Positions 13,371 through 23,523 of a DNA stretch of 64,000 bases are shown here, piece after piece. The translations under genes were made by a program, and so were the position numbers. Source of the DNA: Paraconiothyrium sp. Pb-2020 (Eukaryota > Ascomycota > Dothideomycetes > Pleosporales > Didymosphaeriaceae). Location of the stretch: positions 3,348,001 to 3,412,000 of the forward strand of contig JAJUBI010000001.1 in assembly GCA_022419385.1 (NCBI GenBank), written 5' to 3'. Position 1 is the stretch's first letter. Each line of letters begins with the position of its first letter. The notes under the pieces were generated by a model. The model had not been told where the DNA came from. It made no database searches and was given only the letters and a program-made list of their open reading frames with translations.

Positions 13371-14375
13371 ATGCCCGGCCGCTTTGTCCAAGAACAACCT
13401 ATGGCTATCAACGGAGGAAATCACCAGCCTCCCGACCTGAGACGATTTACAAGGGATGATTTCGATTTCATTGCCCGAGGGACATGGACCGACAAGAAAG
13501 AAAAAACCATTCGTAACCCTTACGACTACATTGCTTCGCAGCCGGGAAAGGAATTTCGGACATTGCTTCTGAACGCGTTGAATACCTGGCTTGAGGTCCC
13601 CGAGGGAAGCTTGGCCGTCATTACCAACGTGGTGCGCATGTTGCACACGGCATCCTTAATCATTGATGATATCCAGGATCACTCGGCGTTGAGAAGAGGA
13701 CTACCTACAGCCCATAAAATATTCGGCATCGCACAGACCATCAATGCCGGCAATTACGTGTATTTTCTTGCTTTAAGGGAACTGAAAAAGCTTAGCAACC
13801 CGGCGGCGGCCATCGAGATATACACCACTGAAATGCTTTATCTCCATAGGGGTCAGGGTATGGACCTATTCTGGCGCGACACATTGGCCTGCCCGACGGA
13901 GGACGATTACCTGGAAATGGTCTCCAATAAAACTGGCGGGCTATTTCGACTAGCTGTCAAGCTCATGCAATCTGAGTCGACCAGATCTCTTGACTGCATG
14001 CCACTGGTTCAGCTGCTCGGCCTCATTTTCCAGATCGCTGACGATTATCGGAATCTGTCCAACCCCGACTACACGCAGAAGAAGGGTCTATGTGAGGACT
14101 TGACCGAGGGGAAATTCTCATTTCCTGTCATCCATAGCATACGCTCAGACCCCACAAATCAGCAGCTTCTTCATGTCCTTGCGCAGAAAACCGAGGACGT
14201 TGATATGAAGAGGAGCGCAGTGAAGTATATTGAGAGCACAGGGAGCCTCGACTACACGAAACAGGTCGTGGATGAGCTGATTGGCCGAGCCAAGGTCGTC
14301 GCGAACGGCATTGACCAGGGCCGTGGAAAGAACCAAGGAATCTATATGGTGTTGGAGAAGTTGGCCCTGACGTAG
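13371..14375 (+). CDS. Geranylgeranyl diphosphate synthase (cluster copy)
   Basis: Trans-prenyltransferase that condenses IPP with allylic diphosphates to GGPP, the C20 precursor of the diterpene cluster. The single exon gives 334 aa from the first in-frame ATG at 13371. The first Asp-rich motif DDIQD lies near residues 99-103 (LIIDDIQDHSALRRG). The second lies near 224-228 and reads DDYRN, as is usual in fungal GGPP synthases. The TGGLFRLAVKLMQ and GKFSFPVIHSI segments also match the family. The frame is open upstream to 13203, so a longer N-terminus is possible through an unseen exon. Its position beside a CPS/KS and a P450 argues that it is the dedicated cluster copy, not the housekeeping enzyme. 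Confidence 0.93.
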   Translation: MPGRFVQEQPMAINGGNHQPPDLRRFTRDDFDFIARGTWTDKKEKTIRNPYDYIASQPGKEFRTLLLNALNTWLEVPEGSLAVITNVVRMLHTASLIIDDIQDHSALRRGLPTAHKIFGIAQTINAGNYVYFLALRELKKLSNPAAAIEIYTTEMLYLHRGQGMDLFWRDTLACPTEDDYLEMVSNKTGGLFRLAVKLMQSESTRSLDCMPLVQLLGLIFQIADDYRNLSNPDYTQKKGLCEDLTEGKFSFPVIHSIRSDPTNQQLLHVLAQKTEDVDMKRSAVKYIESTGSLDYTKQVVDELIGRAKVVANGIDQGRGKNQGIYMVLEKLALT

Positions 14376-14766
14376 ATCTGTCAGAGCCTGGACATGATCT
14401 GTCGTTCGCTTGTGGCCAATTCCTGAATGGATCAGGATTAATTTCTTTTTACTTCGGATATGACAACTCGGTAGTTGTTCAGTTTTTTATGGTCCGTTCA
14501 ATGCTAGGGTGTTCTCAGAGCATGCAAACACAATACGTTTCCGTTCATTCTGCGGCCGCTTTGTCGTTTGAGCGACGGCGGGATTGACCTGCGAAAACTG
14601 CAGTAAGTCCCGCCGCTTAACCTCCGACAACGTGATGGAGGTTGAAGAAATCGAATGATTGGTCTAGTTACTAAGGAGATGAGAGAATATACTCGAGCTG
14701 ACAAAGCAGCCGAATGAGTCCAAGCCTACATACGAATTGGATAACACGTGACCCACTTAGGATTCC
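14376..14766. other. intergenic region, convergent 3' ends
   Basis: Lies between the GGPP synthase (+) and the Zn2Cys6 regulator (-), which converge here. No coding frame was seen; it presumably holds both 3' UTRs. Confidence 0.4.
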
Positions 14767-15982
14767 CTATGCTAATGGACCGGCTTTTGCCAGACGATGC
14801 CGCAGTTCTCGCAGTAAGGCTTTGTGAGTGGGCCAACTGTGCTGACTGACCTCCTGATCGAGCGTGCCCAGCAAGCGGTCAAGCCTTGAAAAACGTGCTG
14901 TCAGGAGACTCTGCAGAACAAGACGCTCGTCATCGGCATCCAATTGCCGGCTCCATATGTTGACGATATATCGCCGATGGCTCTTGTCCCATTGACTACT
15001 CTCACTTCCATGCTTCTTCTTCCTGTCCTCAGAAAACTGTCCGGCTTTTGTAACTCTAATAGCATCTTTAAAGCCTACCGCGGGGTCGTCATGGCACATA
15101 TTCTCGAGAGTTTCTAGTAGCTTGCTACACATTGATATGAGTAGCATAATGTACGCAGGTAGTATCCTACACTTCTGACACTCGAGAAGATCCTCACATT
15201 CGAGCAGCAGCTTCTTCTGATGTTGCAGCATATTATCAGCATCGCTTGATAGCTTCCTTTGACCCCATGAAGCCACCTCTATAGCTTCATGTGTGCCTAC
15301 GGCCCGAATTAAGCAAGAGCAGCTTTCCTCCGTCTTTGCCAGAGAGGATTCTTCTGTAAGGCAGGCTGGGTCGCCGGTGTTAAGGCCGAAGCGTTCTAGC
15401 TCCAGGCTATCATCCCACGGTGTGTCACTAGTGCTAGCCGCGAAGTCGAATGAGTATTGCTCCAGTGGCCTCATCATGTTTATATAATCGCTGTCCGAAA
15501 GTAACATGTTGACGTTTATGGGAGTGGCAAAGTCCGGCACCTCGAAACTGGGACTCGAGTTGTGTAGGCTGCCACTGCTCGTTGACTCCTGGTTTGATGT
15601 GGCTGTTATAAAATCATTGTCGGCGGCTCCTTCAAATGCCATTGATGGCGGCCTTCCTTGGGGTGTTTCTGGTAGTGATGCTGCTTTACGCTGGATATGG
15701 CTCCTAGTAGGGCTCGGGTAATTACATTTGAGTTGCTTAGCCAGACATCGTTGGCAGCTATATGTTTCCCCAGAGCATTTTAACTGGATACGCAATGTGA
15801 TTAGCCGATTTCTCCCGCAAATGGCTTGTGGTATATACCTTGCTCATCCGACAGTGTATGCAGGCAACTTTGGCCAGTCTACCCTCGCGCTTCTTGGAGA
15901 ATGGAGGCGCAGTTGTCTCGAAAGTGTATGGATCGTCGGGTTGATTATTGCCCTTGAGAGTATGAAACATGCTGTGTTCCAT
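14767..15982 (-). CDS. AflR-like Zn2Cys6 transcription factor
   Basis: Probable pathway-specific activator of the diterpene cluster. Two exons (15982-15839 and 15783-14767; 55-nt intron with GTATAT donor and CCAG acceptor) join in phase 0, giving 386 aa. The junction rebuilds a full binuclear zinc cluster: CIHCRMSK from exon 1 and LKCSGETYSCQRCLAKQLKC from exon 2, with all six cysteines (C-x2-C-x6-C-x6-C-x2-C-x6-C). The linker is Ser/Pro-rich. The C-terminal half, with CSCLIRAVGTHEA, LLECEDLLECQKCRI and SLLTARFSRLDRLL, resembles the AflR-type regulatory domain of secondary-metabolite regulators. The ATG at 15982 is the likely start, and one at 15970 is an alternative. A CCG-N8-CGG site in the P450/CPS-KS promoter is a candidate target. 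Confidence 0.88.
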
Positions 15983-17269
15983 GTGCTTTGATACCTTAAA
16001 GATCGAAATCAGTGCAAGCAGCATTGTATTAGAATCCAGGGGAGCCTTATTCCCGCAACTTATCAAGTATTGGCTGTAAGCCTTAAGGCAGTCAGATCCT
16101 CGAAGGGTTATTAGACCCACAGAAACAGATGAAAAGGTAATCAGGGGCGTTAATTCTTACGGGGCGTAAAAATTGGGTTCTAAGCGAAAACCACAGAACA
16201 ACGCTCATCACATACAAACGTCACCAAGTATACATACTACCTAGTGCTCTAGATCATTATCTCCTAGTTCCTACCATGAGGCCTGGTTTTGAGCTGTAGT
16301 ATACACTATTCGACGCGTACGGGGCGGCGATTGTGTGGTTAGTCTTCCTTGACGACTGCGACGTAGGTTTTGATGCCTGACACGTTCACGTACCGTTGAA
16401 CTGCCCATCGCGAAAAGCACTTTTTATCTATAGAGGCTCTCCAATAGTTCGATTAAAAGAATTTTGCTATGGCACTCCTTTCTCCTCGGAGAGAAGTCAT
16501 TAATGTAGAATGCATGGCGTTGGCATGGGATTTGGGGGTTGACAAAGCGTGCTACGCGTGTTAGGTTCTACCGAATTCCGAAGCGGCCGCCTGTGATTAC
16601 TTTCAACAATTCTGCTCGCCGCAGATATATCGAGCACTAAATACGTTCTCTTCATCTTCCAGGGTGCAGGGGATAGAGTGTTTCTGATAATGATAGAGCG
16701 TCGAAAGTGCTACAGCACGTTATGGGTCTTCAGGTGCTTCTAAGGCTGGCCTCAATGGGCTAAACGGGCGGCGGAGTGGTTTGATGGGTGTTTTTTCGCT
16801 CTTCTGGCATGGTTAATTGACCAAAAAATACCTTGCGGTATGTAAAAGCGCGTATAAAAGTGTTAAAATAGGGACTTTTCAGGCGTTGTATTGATGTTGC
16901 GGCATTTCAGTGCTCTGCGCTTCCTACTTTGTTTCTCGTAAGAGTCTGAATCAATTTCTGGAAATCCTTTCCTCAGGTTGCTGCCATATGTTCAATCACA
17001 TGTTGAGCTGGCTAACAGCTATATTAGGTAGGCGGAGGTCGAAGCTTTTCTCTTATTAGACTAGCTAAGTCGTCACTGAAGGAAAGGCGACAGATTTGGG
17101 TAGACCATCCGTGCCAAGGCCTAGCTAATGTAAGCCGCCTTACAGCATCAAGCCGGCTTAGGTACAAATTCAACCACCCACTTATTCAACCACCCACTTA
17201 AACCGTCAACCGTAGGCACGGGCGTCGTTTTAACCTCCGCGCTGCACCTCCATTTTTCACACCTCCCAT
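15983..17269. other. 1.3 kb intergenic region
   Basis: No gene seen. Several short AT-richer patches occur, along with a tandem 16-bp repeat that is listed separately. Confidence 0.4.
17169..17200. repeat. tandem 16-bp direct repeat
   Basis: Two exact adjacent copies of TTCAACCACCCACTTA (17169-17184 and 17185-17200), just downstream of the methyltransferase stop codon. Function unknown. Confidence 0.9.
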
Positions 17270-18357
17270 TTAATTTACGCCCGTTGGTTTTCTAGCAACG
17301 ATATACACTATATCTGTTATCAACTTCACGCCATTCTGGCATTCCAGGATCAGATTCTTCGACATTTCCCTCCATTCACCTGCCGAAGGGAAGCCCGGCG
17401 GCATCTTGCCAGCATCACACATTGGAACGATGTCGTTCTCGATGAAGTCGCGGTTCGCCATAAGCTGCATAAGAGTCCAGGGTCTGGCCATCGAGTCACT
17501 CACTGTTTTGCGCTGGAAGTCCACCACTTCGAGATCGTGGCTGCGAAATATATTGTCTAGTTCAGCGATCCAGCTGCGGATACCGTAAGTCTCTGATAAG
17601 ACGATGCAGGTAGCGTAGCAAGCTTACCGGGTCGTTATTCCTTGAGATAGAAGCCAACCCTTCCCAAAGCCTTCTATCCTGTCAGCATGTGCGTGCGACA
17701 CACCAGGATCTGAAGTCTTCGGATGCTGAGAGCCGAGATCCAACTCGTCCCAGCAAAGGTAACCACCCGGCTCTATAAAGTCTCAGCACTATGAAAGACA
17801 CAAGTGAACGTCATTTAAGGGGGAGCATACTGAGGAGGGAGATGAACTGATTCAACAGCTTCGAAGGATCGTCTTTTTGGATATACAGCACGATTCGAGC
17901 AATATGGACGACATCGTATCTGCCGACATGATGTTCCGGTATTGGCTGCATCATGTCCAGGAGATTGAGGCTCACATTTCCCGGGAGCTCATTCTTCGGC
18001 GGAAAATGCGCGCTCGAGATGTCGAAACCATCGAGCTGCGCATCCTCTGGAACCTGTTTGGCCAGGTCGAGAAGCCATATACTACCACCTGTAAGCATGA
18101 ATGGGCGCCAAAAGCCGATAGCAAACTGGTTTGACATACCCCGTACCGCACGCGATGTCCGCTACCTTCAATCCTTCCTTGCTCAGATTGACGCTGGGGT
18201 GAATAAGGAATCCGGACTCTGAGGTGCACATCCAGTGTTGCAGATAAATTCTGGGAAAGTCAATGTCCTCTTGCGGCAGCGAATATCCGGTGCAAACTTA
18301 CCTCACGGCGGCATCGATGTCTCTCCTGAAAGGGCGAACGTCCGCCTCGCTCGCCAT
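17270..18357 (-). CDS. LaeA/TdiE-like SAM-dependent methyltransferase
   Basis: Class I methyltransferase, likely tailoring the cluster product. Exons 18357-18302, 18250-18140, 18081-17831 and 17772 onward join with 51, 58 and 58 nt introns. The product starts MASEADVRPFRRDIDAAVR, then IYLQHWM, then motif I VADIACGTGIWLLDLA, which is rebuilt exactly across intron 2. Acidic loop LDGFDISSAHFP and motif DVVHIARIVLYI follow, then KPGGYLCWDELDL. The boundaries of the last intron (about 17593-17710) are uncertain: the obvious GTAAGC donor at 17627 breaks the frame, while a weaker GTTGGC donor keeps it. The final exon runs through ELDNIFRSHDLEVVDFQRK to the stop at 17270. The LaeA-like fold is common for both regulators and small-molecule methyltransferases, so the substrate is inferred from context. 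Confidence 0.85.
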
Positions 18358-19061
18358 ATTGATGTATGGTTGCTTTATGTGGTGTCTAATCTGGATTTGT
18401 TAAGAAAGGCCGATAATGTCTGATAGATGGAAGAATATTCGCCTTATGGACTAGCCTACGTAGTATACTGCGAAAGTGAGGAACCTCGCACCCCTGCACG
18501 CGGGTAGCGGAGTGCTACTGCTTACCACTGCAACCACAAAACGAGGTTCGGAGCCCATATTGAGCCTAGTGCTCACGCGACGACGTTTGCGTGGTGTCAT
18601 CCTCATCAATTGAATCATATCGTTTCCGGCACGGTGTTATCCAATCCGATCAAAGGGCGACTTGAAAGGACCCCTAAAGGTCACTCATCGGGTACGCTGT
18701 AATCGGGCTACCGAGGTTGCCCAGCCCGCGTCGGGCCGCGCCCAGTCCGGGACTAGCACTGAAAAGCCCAGCTCTAATAGGGTTAGGGTTAGAGCGGGTC
18801 AGCACGAAGCTTGTCCTGTGTGATGTTGGAAGCAACGTGGCGGCCGAAGTGCAGTATAGATAGGAGTTTTAGGCCTGTAGTGTCTTTACTAGACCAACTA
18901 GGTGGGGGTGGAGAGAAATTAAGATAGGCTGTAAGGTTTGATCAATGTTACATTTAAGTCCATCAAAAAGCACCTAATCGAACTCTCGACATTTTATCTG
19001 CTCTTCCACCAATAACGTTCTCCACGAGCTGGTAATTTCGCAGCGTCTGACCAACCTCAAG
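18358..19061. other. intergenic region with telomere-like hairpin
   Basis: Divergent promoter region between the methyltransferase (-) and the aromatic prenyltransferase (+). No ORF of interest was seen. It contains a GC-rich patch near 18720-18760 and an interstitial telomere-like motif. Confidence 0.4.
18771..18795. repeat. interstitial telomere-like repeat inside an inverted repeat
   Basis: TAGGGTTAGGGTTAG at 18778-18792 is two and a half units of the fungal telomere repeat. It is framed by GCTCTAA (18771-18777) and TTAGAGC (18789-18795), a perfect 7-bp inverted repeat. Confidence 0.75.
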
Positions 19062-20321
19062 ATGCACGTTTATCCTTGGGAGATTATTGGCAACGGACTT
19101 GCCTTGCCTACACATGCCCTACAATGGTGGAAGCAAACGGCGCCTATGTTGGGACACATGCTTCAGGGTGCAGGCTACGATGTGCATCAGCAATACAGGA
19201 TACTACTATTCTTCTGGCGGTACATCGTCATCCACCTTGGTCCCTATCCTGAGGAATCTCAAGACAAAACACTCACCCCATTTTGGCAAAGCTTCATGAC
19301 TGACGACAACTCGCCAATGGAGCTAAGTTGGGCCTGGGACTCTATCAATAGCCTACCCGAAATACGCTTCAGCATCGAAGCTATTGGATGTGAAGCGGGC
19401 AAAGCTGAAGATCCGCACAACCAGATGGAAACAATGAAGTTGATCTCTGAGCTGAAGGCGACGCAGCCTCATCTGGTGTGGGAACTATTCGAGTACTTTC
19501 ACACCGCATTTCAACCTCCTTTGGGAAACCGCAACGTTAGTCAAGAATTTCCGCACCGATCATCTCTTGGTCTCGGCATTAAGTGCTCTCGGGGAAGTAT
19601 CCGTGTCGGAGCTTATCTCACGCCCCCGCTGTCGGATCCTGCAGCTGGGTGGAATTTCACATACGATGTGATATCCAAGTTCAACAGAGACGGTGTCTTG
19701 TTTCCAACAGCGAAGCAACTGCACGATTTCCTGACCCAGACCGAGAGAGGAAGAGAGCTCTGCTTTGTCGGTCTCGGAATTGACTGCGTCCAAACAGACA
19801 AATCCCGTCTTAAGATATTCCTCCGCTCACAACATACATCCACCGAAAGTATGAGGGAGGCTCTCACCTTAAATGGCACCATGTCAGAGCCATGGACAGA
19901 TTCCGTTCTGCAAAAGCTGTACACCCTCCTCGATATGGTCGCTCCAGGTTACAAGGAAAGCCAACTCTGCAACGCGCAGACAGCGGGCGTTCTCTACAAC
20001 TTCGACATCCACAGCGGCCGCAAAGAACCGTATCCCAGAATTTACATCCCGGTTAAGCACTACGGTATCAATGACCTGAGCATCGCGCAAGGGTTGGAGC
20101 GTTTTCAAACGATGGAGGGACGGATGGAAGAGGAGCGATCGAGTCCATACCTCGAAATATTGCGGCAGATTTATCCCACGCGGAAGTTGGAAGATGGTAA
20201 GGGCTTGCAGACGTTTATTGCGATCTCTCCGAAAGGTGGGAGTCTGGCTATCGCGGCGTACGTCAGCCCCCATGCGTATACCAGACTCGGAGCTGGAGCA
20301 CAGCCGAATGGAAGTATTTGA
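19062..20321 (+). CDS. DMATS-type aromatic prenyltransferase
   Basis: ABBA-fold prenyltransferase that transfers a prenyl group to an aromatic acceptor, usually an indole. The single exon gives 419 aa, close to the usual 420-470 aa of fungal DMATS enzymes. Matching segments include MELSWAWDS with FSIEAIGCEAG early on, then LGIKCSRGSIRVGAYLTPP, the Lys/Tyr-rich core strand KSRLKIFLRSQHTS, YPRIYIPVKHYGINDL near residues 338-353, and the C-terminal QTFIAISP and LAIAAYVSPHAY. The start at 19062 is the first ATG of the frame. It sits between a methyltransferase and a P450/CPS-KS pair. That is unusual, since no NRPS, PKS or other obvious aromatic-substrate gene is present. The acceptor is therefore unknown. 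Confidence 0.92.
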   Translation: MHVYPWEIIGNGLALPTHALQWWKQTAPMLGHMLQGAGYDVHQQYRILLFFWRYIVIHLGPYPEESQDKTLTPFWQSFMTDDNSPMELSWAWDSINSLPEIRFSIEAIGCEAGKAEDPHNQMETMKLISELKATQPHLVWELFEYFHTAFQPPLGNRNVSQEFPHRSSLGLGIKCSRGSIRVGAYLTPPLSDPAAGWNFTYDVISKFNRDGVLFPTAKQLHDFLTQTERGRELCFVGLGIDCVQTDKSRLKIFLRSQHTSTESMREALTLNGTMSEPWTDSVLQKLYTLLDMVAPGYKESQLCNAQTAGVLYNFDIHSGRKEPYPRIYIPVKHYGINDLSIAQGLERFQTMEGRMEEERSSPYLEILRQIYPTRKLEDGKGLQTFIAISPKGGSLAIAAYVSPHAYTRLGAGAQPNGSI

Positions 20322-21404
20322 CGGGAAATGAGCTGCTGTGGGAAAGTGGTGGTGTTTTGTCGTATCTTGATTGGAGCAGGGCAAGCACTGACAGAATGTC
20401 AAGTCTATTAAAATTCATATCAAAATCTTGAAAACCTGACTGTATGAGAGCAGCTGACGCAATATTCTCCTATACATGGCGCTTGTCAATCTCAACAAAG
20501 GGGAACATTTTGCAGGACTTGAGCTCTCACTTCAACGTGGCGAACTTCGCTATCACAGCAGACTACATGACGGTGCTACTTCCGGATAACATTGCTCGGA
20601 TCTAAGGTAACCGGACCATTAGTACTTCGCAGATAAAACCGGCAACACACCTTAAAATGGCACTCATGAAGCAGAAGTCATTGCCTTCAGATATGAAACC
20701 GAGAGTTGGCCCACCGTTCCAACCTCCACCGCAGTCGAACCAAACCATCCCTGCATCGCTTAGGCTGACATCTCGTATGATTCTACTAATGTGGGTGCGT
20801 GGGGCCGTAGGAAACTTTTGATAGGCTGCAATCCTAGAAGATTGCTCTGGCTAAGTTCGAAAATCTTGTGGAACGTTAATGCTGCATTGTGTAGCCTGCA
20901 TACATTATACTGCTTCTATTAATTTTCAGGTAGATACTGAGGACTCTAAAAGCCATATATACTCGTGAGGGACTGGAAAGCTCTCAAATATCTACCATGA
21001 ATTATATACTCTAAAGTAGGAAAAAGTTGAGGTTGTTACATGAATATCACAACGAGGGGCATCATGAAAATTGATACAATCTGGCAACTTTTGTTGAACA
21101 GGACTAGCGATGTTCCAGGATTAGCCTACATGATGCAGAATTTCTATGGATCCCATACATCTAGATGGAATAGTGTAGTTCCTCTATTTCAATTGATACG
21201 ATCAATTACACATCGGCAATGCACTGCAGCCCAACGGCCATATATTCGGCGAGCGCTCTATGGAGTTGATTCAGGCCAAGTGACCTCCCCAGCTACAGCA
21301 GCCCTGCAAGTTACCGTAATCACCCTTCACCTCATACAGCACCTTGTACGATAAATCGCACGGTCTTTTAAGGATTTATGATTGAACTGCTTCTACTGAG
21401 CTCT
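20322..21404. other. 1.1 kb intergenic region
   Basis: No supported gene. A frame at 21040-21354 (+) lacks features. The minus strand near 20640-20800 carries a short Gly/Cys-rich open stretch that may be relic coding sequence. Confidence 0.35.
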
Positions 21405-23168
21405 CTACCATTTTCGCGGAGTAAACACTAGCTTCTGACTTCGGTCTGCCATGACAAGGCCACCCTTGTGGATATTCTTCGGTCGTTCTGTCTGTCCCGG
21501 AGGGAAAGAAACATCGTAATTCATAAGAATATTGGCAAGAACCATCTTGATTTGAGAAGCTGCAAAGAAACGACCGGGGCACGCGGTTTTGCCTTGTCCA
21601 AACGCAAGACTTTCTGGCCCGGTTGTAGCAAACTGGTGACGGTAAGCCTCGGCCTTAGCCGACATTCTCTTGTCGTAGAAGCGGAGGCCGTCGAATTGAT
21701 GAGGATTCTCATAGATATCGGGATCATGGGCTACGGAGTCGCTTGGCATTGTGATGTAGGTGCCGACAGGAAGTGTGGCGCCATCAGTAAACTTGATGGG
21801 CTTTGCAACCCTACGGTTAAAAGTCACTATTGAACCAAGTTAGAACACCAAGTGTCCAGACATGTGAGTGACTCGTGGAAGTGTTACTCACTAAGTACGG
21901 TCTGATTCATCCGCTGTGATTCTTTCATGAAGCTATCAAGCTTCTTCAAGCTGTTGATGGCAGCCAGTGTAAAGCCTTGTTCTCCGATGACCCTCTCGAC
22001 CTCTTCCCGAAGGCCCTGCATGTACTGACGTGCGGCGCAGAGGTCAAAGAGCACGTGAACCAGGGTTGCTGAGCTTGTATGCACTGCAGCCAAGGACATG
22101 AAGAGCATATTGTGGCACAGGACATCGGCATTCCTGTCAGATCCACGTGCCGACTCTGTCATCCACTGTATCATGTCAATGGGCTTCTCTTGGCTCTTGC
22201 CCTTGACAGGCGGTTCCAAAGCGAGTCGGTGGGCAAATTCATCATTGAAGACTCTCATAGCCACCTTTAGATGACGGTCAAGCACTTTGATTCCGTCTAA
22301 CCAAGGAGCAATGAGGGGCCGTACGAAAGCCGGGTAAGGGCGTAACTGCATGGCCACGGTGACGACGTCCATCGAGTAGTGAGCTGCCGTTTCAAGCCAT
22401 TCCAAATCCCGGCTAACCCTCGTCCCTCCAAGCATCCTAGATGCAGTTCCAGCTATAATTCGTACCATAGTCTCATATGCCTTGACTTCCGCTTTCCCGC
22501 CGATGCGTTGTGATAGCCAGTGACTGGCTTCTTCGTTAAGGGGACCAATCAGAGCATCTTCTAAAGAGTCAGTCATGCTTGAGAAAGTCTGCATATGAAA
22601 GATTGGGTCATTACGGAGGTTGCGGGTTAGCTGGTCTTTGCAAACTTCGATGTGCATCGGGCTCCGAAAAACGGTGTCGAGATTTGTTTGAGAAGCCATC
22701 AATCTCTTTTCGCATAGTTCAGCGAACACGCTCGGAACCGGACACGATATAGACAACTTACCTCCCTTAGCCCGTCAACCATGTCTAGGGATTCATCTGG
22801 GACAGTTCTGTTGATTTCTTCGATGTATCTCGGGCTCAAAACCACACGCGGCATATTCAGTGTTTGAACCAAGAACATGCCATTTTTATACTAGAGGTAG
22901 AGTATCAGTACAGTTCTCTCAGCTATAAGTGGACTCAGCTGACCTTGTTGTAGCCTTCATTGATTATCTTAGGCCCGTTCTTGAGAAAGTCGCGTTTTGC
23001 TTCATGTAGGCTCAGCCCAAACCATCCTGGGCCCTTTCCAGCTCGCGGAATCCGATTCAGGTTTGGGCCTGCGAAAAAGCGATGATACCCCAAAAGTAGT
23101 ATGACCAATGCGAGTCCGAATGTCCCAAGCCTATGAGTCGCACTGTCGTGCTCAAGATCATCGTACAT
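21405..23168 (-). CDS. Cytochrome P450 monooxygenase (gibberellin-type P450 superfamily)
   Basis: Membrane-bound heme monooxygenase, probably oxidising the diterpene. Four exons (23168-22944, 22890-22762, 22705-21892 and 21826-21405) with 53, 56 and 65 nt introns encode about 529 aa. The N-terminal anchor is LGTFGLALVILLLGYHRFF. The I-helix is AAVHTSSAT, the K-helix ExxR is ESQR (FMKESQRMNQ), followed by VLMTFNRRV restored across the last intron. The heme loop FGQGKTACPGRFF carries the ligand Cys near residue 472. MYDDLEHD at 23168 is chosen as start because it precedes the anchor directly; an upstream in-frame start at 23303 is possible. It is divergently transcribed from the CPS/KS through a 355-bp shared promoter, which suggests co-regulation. 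Confidence 0.93.
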
Positions 23169-23523
23169 TCTGACTATTGCGCTTGCTGTCGTAGACAAAA
23201 GTGACCCTCGTTGCCCACGTCTTGGGGGGTGTCTGCATGGGAGACTGCTTTGTATTGGTTGTGAAGTATCTTTTCCGATCGCTGAGTCACTCGGACCATG
23301 CATGGTAGTTACGTGCGATCCGACTATAATCGGATGCCTAATCGAGACGCCCCGGCCTGACCGATTGCCTCTTTGGGCCGTCCGAGGATCATCAGCAACT
23401 CGGTTATTTTGTATACACCTCCCGAGGTGGGTTTATTAATTCGAATTGATGTGAATGTCATAATCTTCATGTCACCATTTGACTTTCACGATCATCTATC
23501 TTGAAGCGCTCATTCTGTCCATT
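23169..23523. promoter_or_regulatory. bidirectional P450 / CPS-KS promoter with CCG-N8-CGG site
   Basis: The 355-bp shared promoter contains two palindromes. One is CCG-ACTATAAT-CGG (23320-23333), inside the 18-bp inverted repeat 23318-23335. This is the everted/inverted CCG...CGG layout that Zn2Cys6 dimers bind. The other is ACCTC-CC-GAGGT (23417-23428). The Zn2Cys6 regulator of this cluster is the likely binder, by inference. Confidence 0.55.

Noticed and set aside
21040..21354. 104-codon plus-strand frame between DMATS and P450
   Set aside because: No domain, AT-rich surroundings and no splice partner.
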